DNA of 58,293 nt, from positions 1 to 58,293 of the forward strand of contig JAHZJB010000127.1 in the NCBI GenBank assembly GCA_022601135.1, read 5' to 3'. The notes beneath the pieces were generated by a model. That model saw only the letters and a program-made list of their open reading frames with translations, ran no database searches and was not told where the DNA came from. A program made the position numbers and the translations under genes. Shown one piece after another: positions 18,170-27,900 of the stretch. Numbering within the stretch: position 1 is the stretch's first letter; each line of letters opens with the position of its first letter. Origin of the DNA: Actinomycetes bacterium. Its GTDB lineage: Bacteria > Actinomycetota > Actinomycetes > Mycobacteriales > Mycobacteriaceae.

Positions 18170-18640
18170 ATGCCGCCGGTGAGGCTCGAGGATTATGACG
18201 ACCACTCCAGCCTGATCTACGGGATCGGCAACGTGGGTCGGCAGGACGACGGCCTGGGCTGGGCATTCATCGATTGGCTTGAGGCACAGGGCTATTGCCC
18301 GAACGCACAGCTGCAGCGCAGCTACCAGTTGCTGCTCGAGGACGCCGAACTAATCAGCACCAAGCAACGTGTGCTGTTCATCGATGCCACCAAGGACACC
18401 GCGGTCACGTCCTTCACACTGGCCCGAGCGACCGCGAAGATGGACTTCACGTTCACCTCGCACGCGATCTCGATCCCGGCGATCATGGCTACCTGTGAGC
18501 AATGCTTCGATCGCCTGCCGGACGTGCACGTGCTGGCCATCCGGGGATTCGAGTTCGAACTCGAAATGGGTTTGACCCCGGCAGCACAACGCAATCTGGA
18601 CGCCGCGACAGCCCTTCTCGCGGAGCCCGAATCATCCTGA
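18170..18640 (+). CDS. hoxW: Hydrogenase maturation protease HoxW
   Basis: The 156-residue protein fits the HyaD/HoxW endopeptidase family. YGIGNVGRQDDGLGW (residues 18-32) holds the conserved G-N-x-x-R-x-D-D-G motif and first acidic Ni ligand, and a later LFIDATKDT (near 65) gives the second Asp. It clips the HoxH C-terminal extension once Ni is inserted. A TTG at 18164 overlapping the hoxH stop and the ATG at 18170 are both possible starts; the ATG is used. No hypABCDEF genes are in the window, so general maturation must be encoded elsewhere. Confidence 0.85.
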   Translation: MPPVRLEDYDDHSSLIYGIGNVGRQDDGLGWAFIDWLEAQGYCPNAQLQRSYQLLLEDAELISTKQRVLFIDATKDTAVTSFTLARATAKMDFTFTSHAISIPAIMATCEQCFDRLPDVHVLAIRGFEFELEMGLTPAAQRNLDAATALLAEPESS

Positions 18641-18679
18641 ACGCGACGGCGGGGCGCTTACCCGGAGGCTCGCCGCAGG

Positions 18680-19690
18680 TCACCAAGGGCCGTACTCGGC
18701 ACGGTTAGCCTGCCGAAGTGCGCTGACGTAGTCCTCGCGCTCGTGGGCGACCTCATCGGTTCCGATCGGGACGGCGAGCAGGCCGCGCACTTCCCCGATG
18801 GTGGTGTATCCCTTGCGGGCCATCCAGTCGACCAACCCGTCGAGCAGCACCGTGGCGTAGTCGGGTCCGTGGCGTAGCAGGGCTGAGGCCGTCATCACGA
18901 CGTCCGCGCCGGCCAGCAGGTACTTGACCACTTCCGTGGAGCCCTCGACACCGGTTGTCGCGGCGAGCGAAGCGCTGATCCGACCGTGCAGCAGGGTAAT
19001 CCATGTCAGCGGTAGTCGAGCCTCGGCGGCGCGCGACAACGATGTCCCGGGCGCCACGGCGAGCGTTTCGGTGTCGATATCGGGCTGAAGAAATCTGTTG
19101 AACAGCACCAGGCCGTCGGCGCCGCCCAGGTCCAGGCGTCGTGCCATCTCAGCGGTCGCGCTGAAGAAGGGGCTGAGCTTCACCGCTACCGGCACGGACA
19201 CCGCGTCCTTGACGCGGGCCAGGATGTCGAGGTGACGCTGTTCAACGTCACGGCCGGAAATATGGGCGTCGCCGGGCAGTGAGTAGATGTTCAACTCCAC
19301 TGCGGCGGCCCCGCAATCCTGCATTGAACGGGCGTATCCGGCCCATCCGCCGGGTGTGCTGCCGTTGATGCTTCCGATCACCGGAACCGAGACTGCCTGG
19401 ACGGCGCGTTCCAGCAGACTCAGGTAGCGGCGTGGGCCGTGGTCCACACCGACATCGTCCGGGAAGAAGGTCAGCGACTCGGCGAAGCTCTGCGACCCCG
19501 CCTCCGCTCTGCGCGCATTCTGCTCAGCTTCGCGCCGAAGCTGTTCCTCGAACAGCGAATAGAGCACCACAGCACCGACCCCGGCGTCGGCCAGACGCCG
19601 CACACCGTCGACGGTCTTCGATATCGGGGACGCCGACGCGACCAGCGGATTGGCCAGGTCCAGACCCAGATAGCGGGTCGAGAGATCCAT
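18680..19690 (-). CDS. Dihydroorotate-dehydrogenase-like FMN protein in the PFOR operon
   Basis: The 336-residue TIM-barrel protein resembles class 1 dihydroorotate dehydrogenases: NPLVASASPISKTVDGVR (residues 14-31) and VKLSPFFS near residue 170. It ends with GADVVMTASALLRHGPDY, the phosphate-binding end of the barrel. The normal substrate-lid Asn/Lys pattern is altered, so it is probably not the pyrimidine enzyme. It is the last gene of the five-gene operon and overlaps the PFOR stop (TGATG; a TTG three bases earlier is the alternative start). DHOD-like proteins beside pyruvate:ferredoxin oxidoreductase occur in anaerobes; their role is unknown. Confidence 0.85.
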   Translation of the reverse strand: MDLSTRYLGLDLANPLVASASPISKTVDGVRRLADAGVGAVVLYSLFEEQLRREAEQNARRAEAGSQSFAESLTFFPDDVGVDHGPRRYLSLLERAVQAVSVPVIGSINGSTPGGWAGYARSMQDCGAAAVELNIYSLPGDAHISGRDVEQRHLDILARVKDAVSVPVAVKLSPFFSATAEMARRLDLGGADGLVLFNRFLQPDIDTETLAVAPGTSLSRAAEARLPLTWITLLHGRISASLAATTGVEGSTEVVKYLLAGADVVMTASALLRHGPDYATVLLDGLVDWMARKGYTTIGEVRGLLAVPIGTDEVAHEREDYVSALRQANRAEYGPW

Positions 19691-22600
19691 CAATTCTCCC
19701 TTCGGGCATCCGGGTGGAAGTGTTCGGGACCGCGAGAGGCCATCTCTTCATAGACATTCCAGCGCTGCTCGATCGCCTGTTCTGCCAACGTGAGCAGTCG
19801 TTCGGCTTCGACCGGATCGGAGTTCGACAGGGCTCGATAGCGTAGTTCCCGGTAGACGTAGTCGCCCAACGGGATTCGCGGACGGTGTGAATCGAGCAGG
19901 AACGGGTTCTTCCCGGCTTCGCGCAGCACCGGGTCGTAGCGCAGCAGCGGCCAGTGACCGCTTGCCACAGCGCGATATTGCTGATCCATCCCGAGCCGCA
20001 TGTCGATCCCGTGCGCGATGCACTGGCTGTAGGCGATCACCAGGGATGGGCCGTCGTAGGCCTCCGCCTCGCGGAAGGCCTGCAGGGTCTGCTGCGGATC
20101 GGCGCCCATCGCGACCTTGGCGACGTAGACACTTCCGTAGGCGATCGCCTGCAGCGCAAGGTCCTTCTTGGGCACGGTCTTTCCGGCCGCCGCGAACTTC
20201 GCCACGGCGCCCAGCGGGGTCGACTTGGACATCTGACCACCGGTGTTCGAATAGACCTCGGTGTCGAGCACCAACACGTTGACGTTGCGACCGCTGGCCA
20301 AGACATGGTCGAGCCCGCCGGAGCCGATGTCATAGGCCCAGCCGTCACCACCCACGATCCACACGCTGCGCCGGACCAGCTGGTCCACCACGCTGAGCAG
20401 GTTCGCGGTCATCGCCGGATCGAGCCTGCTCAGTTTGTCTTTCAGCGTGGCCACCCGGTGCCGCTGCGCCGCCAATTCCGACTCCCGCAGCTGCGGTGCG
20501 CCCAGAATCGTGTCCACGAATTCGCCGCCGAGCATGTCACGCAGTTCGATCAGGCGGCGCCGGGCGAGTTGGACGTGTGCGTCACTGGCCAGCCGCAGGC
20601 CCAGCCCGAATTCCGCGTTGTCCTCGAACAGGGAGTTCGACCAGGCCGGCCCGCGCCCGTCGGCGTCGGTGGTCCACGGCGTGGTGGGCAGGTTGCCGCC
20701 GTAGATCGACGAGCAGCCGGTCGCGTTGGCCACCACCATCCGGTCCCCGAACAGCTGGGACAGCAACTTCAGATATGGAGTCTCGCCGCAGCCCGCACAG
20801 GCGCCGGAGAACTCGAACAGTGGTTCCAGGAACTGGGTACCACGCACGGTGCCGAAATCCACCCGGGACGGGTCATTGGCCGGTAAAGACTCGAAGAATC
20901 CGATGTTCCTTCGCTCGGTAGCCATCCTGGGTTCGGCGGGGCCCAGGTTGATCGCCTTGTTCACCGGGGTTCCGGGGATGACGACAGGGCAGGCCTCGAC
21001 GCACAGGCCGCAACCGGTGCAGTCCTCGAGGTACACCTGCAGCGAGAACTTCGCGTCGGGAAGCCCGACCGCCGTCAGCGGGGCGGACTCGAAACCTTCC
21101 GGTGCGCCCGCCAGCTGCGACTTGTCGTAGAACTTGGAGCGAATCACACTGTGCGGACAGACGAAACTACAGTTGCCGCATTGGATGCAGGTGTCCGGGT
21201 CCCACACCGCGACGAGGTCGGAAATGTTGCGCTTCTCGTACGCTGTCGTACCACTGGGATAGGTACCGTCCACCGGAAGGACGCTGACCGGCAGGGCGTT
21301 TCCGCGACCGGCCATCATCTCCGCGGTCACCGTGCGGACGAACTCCGGCGCCGAATCCGGAACCGGTGGAGGCGGAACCCGGCTGGACGTGGCCCCCGAG
21401 ACGTCTGCGGGCACCTCGATTCGGTGCAACCCCGCGAGGGCGCCGTCCACCGCGGCCAGTTCCTTGGCCAGTACCTCGGCGCCGCGGTTGCCGTACAACT
21501 CGGCCACCGATTCCTTGATCCGGGTGATGGCCCGCTCGCGTGGCAGCACCTCCGAGATCGCGAAGAAGCACGTCTGCAGGACGATGTTGATGCGGCCGGC
21601 CAGACCGGCTTCGCGCGCGATCCGGCCGGCATCGACGGCATACAGCGTGATCCGCTTCTCCAGGATCTGCTCCTGGGCCGGCCGGGGGAGCGCGTCCCAG
21701 ACCTCGGCGGCGGGCAGTCGGCAATTCAGCAACAGCGTTGCGCCGGGGGCGGCCCGGCCCACCACGTCGAGCTTGTCGAGAAACCGGAACTGATGGCAGC
21801 CCACGAAATCAGCTTGAGTAACCAGGTAGGGAGCCTGGATGGGACGTGGGCCGAAGCGCAGATGGGATTCGGTCTGTGAGCCCGACTTCTTCGAGTCATA
21901 GACGAAATACCCTTGTGCGTTGAGGCCCGGTTCGGACCCGATGATCTTGATCGTGTGCTTGTTCGCGCTGACCGTGCCGTCCGAGCCCAGTCCGAAGAAC
22001 ACCGCCCGGACGGTGTCAGGGGACTCGATGTCGAACGCCTGGTCGAAGTCGACGCTGGTGTGGGAGACGTCGTCGTCGATACCGATGGTGAACCGGCGCC
22101 GCGGCTGCCGCCGCCCGAGTTCGGCGAACAGCCCGGCCACCATCGCGGGGGTGAACTCCTTGGACGACAGGCCGTAACGTCCGCCGGTCACGCGCGGCAT
22201 GTCCGGACGGATGCCGTCGGCACATGCCTCGGCGAGCGCGGCCACGACGTCCAGGTAGAGCGGCTCGCCGAGCGAACCGGGCTCTTTGGTGCGGTCCAGC
22301 ACGCCGACCGTGCGCACCGTGGGCGGGAGCGCTTCCAGGAATGCCGCGGTGGGAAATGGCCGGTACAAACGCATCTGGACCACGCCGACCCGTTCGCCGT
22401 TTTCGACGAGCGCGGCCGCGGTCTGCTTGGCGGTCTCGGCTCCAGAGCCCATCAGCACCAGGACCCGCTCCGCTTCCGGGTGTCCGGAGTAGTCCACGAT
22501 GTGCCTGGCCCGACCGGTCCGCTCGCCGAGGCGGGCCATCAGTTCCTCGACCACCCCCGGAACTCGCGCGTAGAACGGGTTGACCGTCTCGCGCGCCTGA

Positions 22601-23271
22601 AAATAGACGTCGGGGTTCTGCGCGGTGCCGCGGATGAACGGGCGCTCGGGGGACAATCCCCTGCCACGATGTGCCCGGATCAGTTCCATGTCCACCAGCG
22701 CCCTGAGGTCGTCATCGGACAGGGTCTCAATGGTGTTGATCTCGTGAGAGGTTCGAAACCCGTCAAAGAAGTGGAGGAACGGTACCCGGGTTGCGAGCGT
22801 CGCCGACTGGGCGACGAGTGCCAGGTCGTGGGCTTCCTGTACCGAAGCGGAGGCCAGCAACGCGAACCCTGTCTGGCGGACCGCCATCACATCGGAGTGG
22901 TCGCCGAAAATGGACAACCCCTGCGCTGCAATTGATCTGGCCGCCACATTGATGACGGCCGAGGTGAGTTCGCCGGCGATCTTGTACATATTCGGGATCA
23001 TCAGCAGCAGGCCCTGCGAGGAGGTGAAGGTCGTGGTCAGCGCACCGCTCTGCAGGGCGCCGTGCAGTGCGCCCGCCGCGCCGCCCTCGCTTTGCATCTC
23101 GACCACCGTGGGAACGGTGCCCCACACATTGGTGCGCTCCGCGCTGGACCAGGCGTCAGCCAACTCGGCCATCGGCGACGAGGGGGTGATCGGGTAGATG
23201 CAGCACACCTCGTTGAGCCGGTAGGCCACCGAGACAGTGGCCTCGTTTCCGTCGAGTGTGGCGCGTGTCAT
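19690..23271 (-). CDS. nifJ: Pyruvate:ferredoxin (flavodoxin) oxidoreductase, single chain
   Basis: The 1193-residue protein has the full PFOR order. Domain I is YPITPSSPMAEL near residue 27, and a transketolase-C-like domain II and the gamma domain (GSDGTVSANKHTIKI near 430) follow. Two 4Fe-4S clusters come next (CIQCGNCSFVCPHS near 692, CTGCGLCVEACPV near 748). The TPP domain has CAGCGETPYLKLL near 822, GDGWAYDIGSGG near 970 and YSNTGGQMSKSTP near 1005. It converts pyruvate + CoA to acetyl-CoA + CO2 + reduced ferredoxin, reversibly. The ATG at 23271 overlaps the stop of the upstream flavoprotein gene. PFORs are usually oxygen-sensitive and are uncommon in mycobacteria, which makes this gene notable. 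Confidence 0.95.
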   Translation of the reverse strand: MTRATLDGNEATVSVAYRLNEVCCIYPITPSSPMAELADAWSSAERTNVWGTVPTVVEMQSEGGAAGALHGALQSGALTTTFTSSQGLLLMIPNMYKIAGELTSAVINVAARSIAAQGLSIFGDHSDVMAVRQTGFALLASASVQEAHDLALVAQSATLATRVPFLHFFDGFRTSHEINTIETLSDDDLRALVDMELIRAHRGRGLSPERPFIRGTAQNPDVYFQARETVNPFYARVPGVVEELMARLGERTGRARHIVDYSGHPEAERVLVLMGSGAETAKQTAAALVENGERVGVVQMRLYRPFPTAAFLEALPPTVRTVGVLDRTKEPGSLGEPLYLDVVAALAEACADGIRPDMPRVTGGRYGLSSKEFTPAMVAGLFAELGRRQPRRRFTIGIDDDVSHTSVDFDQAFDIESPDTVRAVFFGLGSDGTVSANKHTIKIIGSEPGLNAQGYFVYDSKKSGSQTESHLRFGPRPIQAPYLVTQADFVGCHQFRFLDKLDVVGRAAPGATLLLNCRLPAAEVWDALPRPAQEQILEKRITLYAVDAGRIAREAGLAGRINIVLQTCFFAISEVLPRERAITRIKESVAELYGNRGAEVLAKELAAVDGALAGLHRIEVPADVSGATSSRVPPPPVPDSAPEFVRTVTAEMMAGRGNALPVSVLPVDGTYPSGTTAYEKRNISDLVAVWDPDTCIQCGNCSFVCPHSVIRSKFYDKSQLAGAPEGFESAPLTAVGLPDAKFSLQVYLEDCTGCGLCVEACPVVIPGTPVNKAINLGPAEPRMATERRNIGFFESLPANDPSRVDFGTVRGTQFLEPLFEFSGACAGCGETPYLKLLSQLFGDRMVVANATGCSSIYGGNLPTTPWTTDADGRGPAWSNSLFEDNAEFGLGLRLASDAHVQLARRRLIELRDMLGGEFVDTILGAPQLRESELAAQRHRVATLKDKLSRLDPAMTANLLSVVDQLVRRSVWIVGGDGWAYDIGSGGLDHVLASGRNVNVLVLDTEVYSNTGGQMSKSTPLGAVAKFAAAGKTVPKKDLALQAIAYGSVYVAKVAMGADPQQTLQAFREAEAYDGPSLVIAYSQCIAHGIDMRLGMDQQYRAVASGHWPLLRYDPVLREAGKNPFLLDSHRPRIPLGDYVYRELRYRALSNSDPVEAERLLTLAEQAIEQRWNVYEEMASRGPEHFHPDARREN

Positions 23272-24899
23272 GTCGGCTCGGGGAACATGTCGATGGCGTG
23301 CACCGGACATTGATCGGCGCACACCGCGCAGCCGGTGCATCGGTCGTAGTCAAACCGATACCGTTGTCCTGCAACGAGTTTGATCACCGCATTCTCGGGG
23401 CAGGCCCCGAGACATCCGTCGCACTCGAAACAGTTTCCACACGATAGGCAACGCCCCGCCTCGAAGGTGGCTTCGGCGGCAGACAGGCCGCCGACGACCT
23501 CCGGGAAACCCTGCAGACGCCTCGTCGCCCCCAACTCGGGCTGTCGGCGCCGCTCCGCGTCGCCGAAGTACCAGAGGTTCAGTGCTTCGAACGTGGCGGT
23601 CGGGTGTTTCGGCGGTCGCTGGGCCGACGATCCGCGCAGCCACGCGTCGATGTGATGAGCCGCCTTCTTCCCATGGCCCACACCGACGGTCACGGTGCGC
23701 TCGCTGGGCACCATGTCGCCACCGGCGAAGACGCCCGGGCAACCGGTCATCAGCGATTCCGAGACCCGCACACTGCCGTCGGCGTCGAACTCCACCCCGG
23801 GCAGCGTCCGCATGAACGCTGACTCGGTGTCCTGGCCGATCGCCATGATCAGGGTGTCCGCCGCCAGGGTTTCCATCCGTCCGGTCGGTCGCGGCCGGCC
23901 CGATTCGTCGAGTTCCATTTCCTCCACCTGGATCTCGGGACCGTCGAAGGCGGTCACGGTCCGGAGCCAGTGGATTCGGACACCCTCCCGTTCGGCGTCT
24001 TCGGCTTCCTCGGCGTGGGCGGGCATCTGATCGCGGTTGCGCCGATAGACGATCACCGTGTCGTCGGCGCCGAGGCGGCGTGCTACCCGGGCCGCATCCA
24101 TCGCGGTGTTGCCGCCTCCGTAGACGGCGACGTGCCGGCCGATGGCCGGCTTCTCGCCGGAGGCGACGTCGTGCAGGAACGACACCGCGTCCATCATCGG
24201 GCCGGCGTCGTGGCGGGGTATGTCGACTCGTTTCCCCAGATGTGCTCCGATCGCGACGAACACCGCGTCGAAGTGACCCTCGTCCCGTTCGGCGGCAAGA
24301 TCATCGACGCGGTGGTCACAGGTCACCTGCACACCCATTTCCGCGATCCGGCTCAGTTCGTCGTCCAGCACGTCGCGGGGCAGTCTGTAGGCCGGAATGC
24401 CGTACCGCATCATCCCGCCGGGGGCGGCTTCCGCGTCGCGGATCTCGACCTCGTGGCCGAGGCGCGTCAAATGGTAGGCCGCCGAGAGGCCACTGGGTCC
24501 CGCGCCGATGACCAGGACGCGCTTGCCGGTGCGGACGGTTGGTCGTTCGAACATCCAGCCCCGCTCGCGGGCCAGGTCGCCGAGGAATCGCTCCACCGAA
24601 TGAATCGACACCGCGGAGTCGAGATAGGCTCGGTTGCACACGGTTTCACACGGGTGATAGCACACCCGACCGTGGATGGCGGCGAAGGGGTTGTCTGCAA
24701 CGAGTTGACGCCATGCCGCCTCGTGCCGCCCGCCCTTAGCGTGTGCCAGCCAGGCCTGGATATTCTCTCCGGCCGGGCAACCGGCATTGCACGGCGGCAG
24801 GAGATCGACGTAGACCGGCCGCCGCTTACGCACCGGACCGGCCCGGGAATGCCCATGGGACAGGTCCGCGAGCGGCGTGACGTCGTCGAGGCCGGGCAT
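23268..24899 (-). CDS. GltD-like NAD(P)H/FAD oxidoreductase with C-terminal 2x[4Fe-4S] ferredoxin domain
   Basis: The 543-residue protein starts with the Cys-rich GltD N-domain (CNAGCPAGENIQAW near residue 37, CYHPCETVCNRAY near 75), then an FAD-binding GAGPSGLSAAYHL near 128 and an NAD(P)-binding GGGNTAMDAARVARR near 260. FAD is re-bound by FAGGDMV near 394. The C-terminus adds two clusters (CLSCGNCFECDGC near 481, CTGCAVCADQCPVHAI near 521). It likely moves electrons between NAD(P)H and ferredoxin for the PFOR encoded next, with a 4-bp ATGA overlap. The reading frame is open 1 kb upstream, but homology and the 2-bp gap after the trehalose gene fix the start at 24899. Confidence 0.9.
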   Translation of the reverse strand: MPGLDDVTPLADLSHGHSRAGPVRKRRPVYVDLLPPCNAGCPAGENIQAWLAHAKGGRHEAAWRQLVADNPFAAIHGRVCYHPCETVCNRAYLDSAVSIHSVERFLGDLARERGWMFERPTVRTGKRVLVIGAGPSGLSAAYHLTRLGHEVEIRDAEAAPGGMMRYGIPAYRLPRDVLDDELSRIAEMGVQVTCDHRVDDLAAERDEGHFDAVFVAIGAHLGKRVDIPRHDAGPMMDAVSFLHDVASGEKPAIGRHVAVYGGGNTAMDAARVARRLGADDTVIVYRRNRDQMPAHAEEAEDAEREGVRIHWLRTVTAFDGPEIQVEEMELDESGRPRPTGRMETLAADTLIMAIGQDTESAFMRTLPGVEFDADGSVRVSESLMTGCPGVFAGGDMVPSERTVTVGVGHGKKAAHHIDAWLRGSSAQRPPKHPTATFEALNLWYFGDAERRRQPELGATRRLQGFPEVVGGLSAAEATFEAGRCLSCGNCFECDGCLGACPENAVIKLVAGQRYRFDYDRCTGCAVCADQCPVHAIDMFPEPT

Positions 24900-24901
24900 C
24901 G

Positions 24902-27900
24902 TCAACCCGGGAACCGGACGGTGGTTCCGGGCATCAGCTGAACGACGTGACCGCGACACTCCACTTCGATCCCGGCGGCGTCGCGCGGATCCACGCTGAT
25001 GATCACGCCCTTTCCGCTGACCCGAAGGTGCAGGTGCAGGCCCCGGTAGTGGATGGGTATTGCCAGCACACCAAGCGATTCCGGCCAGTGTGGAGCAAGG
25101 ATGAGCCGGTCGGACCGGGTTTCCAGCCCGGTGAAGCACCGCTGCATGAGGTCGACGGTTCCGGCCATGGCCGCGAGGTGAATACCCTCCGACGTGGTGC
25201 CGCCCTGGATGTCGGAGACATCCGACTTCAGCGCCTGCTGGAAGAACTCCAGCGCGCGCTCGCGGTTGGCCCGCGCGAGAACCCAGGTGTGCACGACGCC
25301 GCTGAGCGTGGACCCGTGCGAGGTGCGGGCCAGGTAGTAATCCACCATTTTCGGCACCTGGTCGGGGGTGAACCGATAGCCGAGCCGGTCGATCAATTCC
25401 ACCAATTCGGTGGCAGACATGAGGTAGAGCAGCATGAGCGCGTCGGCCTGCTTGGATGCCTGGTAACGGTTGACGTCGTCGTCCTCCGCTTCCAGGATGC
25501 GGTCCAGCCGCTGGATGTTGCCGTACTGACTGCGAAGACGTTCCCAATCCAGTTCCGCCAGGTCGCGATAACCCTCGAACTGGCTGATGACACCGTCGTG
25601 GAACGGGACGTACATCCGCCGGCTGACGTCGTCCCAGTGGGCCAGTTCGGCACTGCTCAGTCCTAGCGTTTCGCGCAGGTCCAGGCGGTTGGGCAGCGGT
25701 AGCAGGTGCAGCGCCTCGAAGGCCCGCATGATCACCCAGACGGCCATCACGTTGGTGTAGGCGTTGTTGTCGATACCGTCGTAGGGGGCGTCGGGGTAGC
25801 CGGAGTGGAACTCGTCGGGCCCGATCACGCCGCGGATGACGAAGCGTGCGTGATCCTCGTCGTAGGTGGCCAGGCTGACGAAGAAGCGGGCGATCTCGAC
25901 CAGCATCTCCGCGCCATAGTCGATCAGGTACGCCAGGTCCCCGGTGACCTGATAGAACTTCCACGCGTTGTAGGCGACGGCGATGCCGATGTGGTGTGCG
26001 CGCGCGCTGGCATCGGGATTCCAGCGCCCGCTGCGCGGGTTGAGGTGCAGCCGTGGGCTTTCCTCACGCCCGTCGCTGCCCGATTGCCATGGATACATGG
26101 CACCGCGGTGGCCGGCCGCCCGAGCGGCATGGCGGGCCTCGTCCAGGCGAACGTAGCGGTACCTCAGCAGCGTCCGGGTGACCATCGGCAACCGCAGGTT
26201 GAGCACGGGGAAGATGAACAGCTCGTCCCAGAAGATGTGTCCCCGGTAGGCCTCACCGTGCAGTCCGCGGGCCGGCACCCCGGCGTCGATGTTGTCGGTG
26301 TTCGGTGACACCGTCTGCAGCAGATGCAGTAGATGCAGGCGCACGATCCGCAATTCGTCGCCGAAGTCGTCGAATTCGATGGACAGCCGCTCCCACAGGT
26401 GCATCCAGTCGGTTCGATGCCCGGCGAGGAGTTCGTTGAACCGGCCCAGCCGGGTTACCCAGCGTCCGGCGTCGACGGCCGGCTCGGACGTCGCGACATC
26501 GCGCCCGGTGTAGACGGTGACCACCTTCTCCACCGTGACGCGGTCACCGGCCGACATCCGCACGGCGATGTCGTGACCGATTTCGTCGTGCTGATCGTAG
26601 AGGTGGAACGTGGCCGGGACCGGTGCGCCGTCGCGCCACACCGTGTTGCGGGCCGCCATGGCGATGGGGATGCGCGACTGAGTGGTCTGCGTCGTGAGCA
26701 GCACCGCGCCGTCACCGATCTCCCGCGTCTCCACCGGCCCGAGATGCTGATTGTCCAGGTCGCGGTAGCGTTCGACCAGCGAGTTCGTCACGCCGCCGTC
26801 CAGGGTGGAGCGGAACTCGATGGTCCCGGACCAGTTTTCGGCCACGACGCTGGTCTCCAGGGCGCAGACGTGTGGCATGTGCATCGCCACGAATCGTCGC
26901 TGTCTCAGCGAACTGGTCCGGCCGGCGTCATCGGTGAAGTGCACCTGCCGGGTCAGCACCGCGGCGCGTAGGCCGAGAGTCTGGCGGTACGACAGCACCT
27001 CCACAGCGTCGATGTCGAACCAGTCGCCGCCGTCGATCCGGAATGTCAACGGGAGCCAGTTGGGCAGGTTGACCATGCTCTCGTTGTCGATCTCGGTTCC
27101 CGAGACGTCGTCGATGAGTCGGTTGAACACGCCGGCGGCGTAGGTCCCCGGATAGTGCACCTGCCCGGCCTTGCTCTCCGGCGCCGCGCCTCTGGTGGCG
27201 AAGTATCCGTTTCCCACGGTGCACAACGCTTCCCGGAGCTTCTCGTTCTGCGGGTCGTACCCGTCGAAGACGTAGTCCCAGGCCTTGTTCGACACCCGCT
27301 GCTTGTAGGCGAGCCACCCAGACCCGCGCTCGATGAACTCTCGAACCTGTTCGGGGCTCCGAAGAGTGAAGTGCGCGGCCGACTTTCGGTTACCGTCCTC
27401 GTCGTGCGCGACGACGATCCCGATGCCGTCGAACCGAACCGCGTCGAATGCGTCCTCGTCGGTGAGGTCGTCACCGATGTAGATGGGCAGCATCGAGCCG
27501 GTCTGGTCGATCCGGTCGCGGATCCAGGCCAGCGTTGTTCCCTTGTCCCAGTCGATGTCGGGTCGCAGCTCGACGATCATCCGCCCGCTGGTGACTCGCA
27601 GGCCGTCGCGCGCCCCGACCGCATGCGCCGCGGCCACGACCTCGCCGACCCGCTCGGCAGCCACCTCGCGGTAGTGCACTGCTACGGCGTAGCGCTTGTG
27701 TTCGACGCGCACTCCCGGAACCTGGGCCAGGTTCTCACTCAGTTCGGCGGCGGCATTCTCGAGGACGGGGATGAACTGTGCGGCCGTCTCGTTCTGATGC
27801 CGGGTGCCGTCCGGCCCGGTCAGCTCGAAACCGTGGCTGCCCGCGTACCAGAGTCCGGGGATATCTACTCTGCTGCGGACGTCCTCGAGATCACGACCGC

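Noticed and set aside
24900..25964. N-terminal extension of the GltD-like protein by 355 residues
   Set aside because: The extension is antisense-like, out-of-frame reading of the otsB1/GH65 gene on the same strand; homology and gene spacing put the start at 24899.
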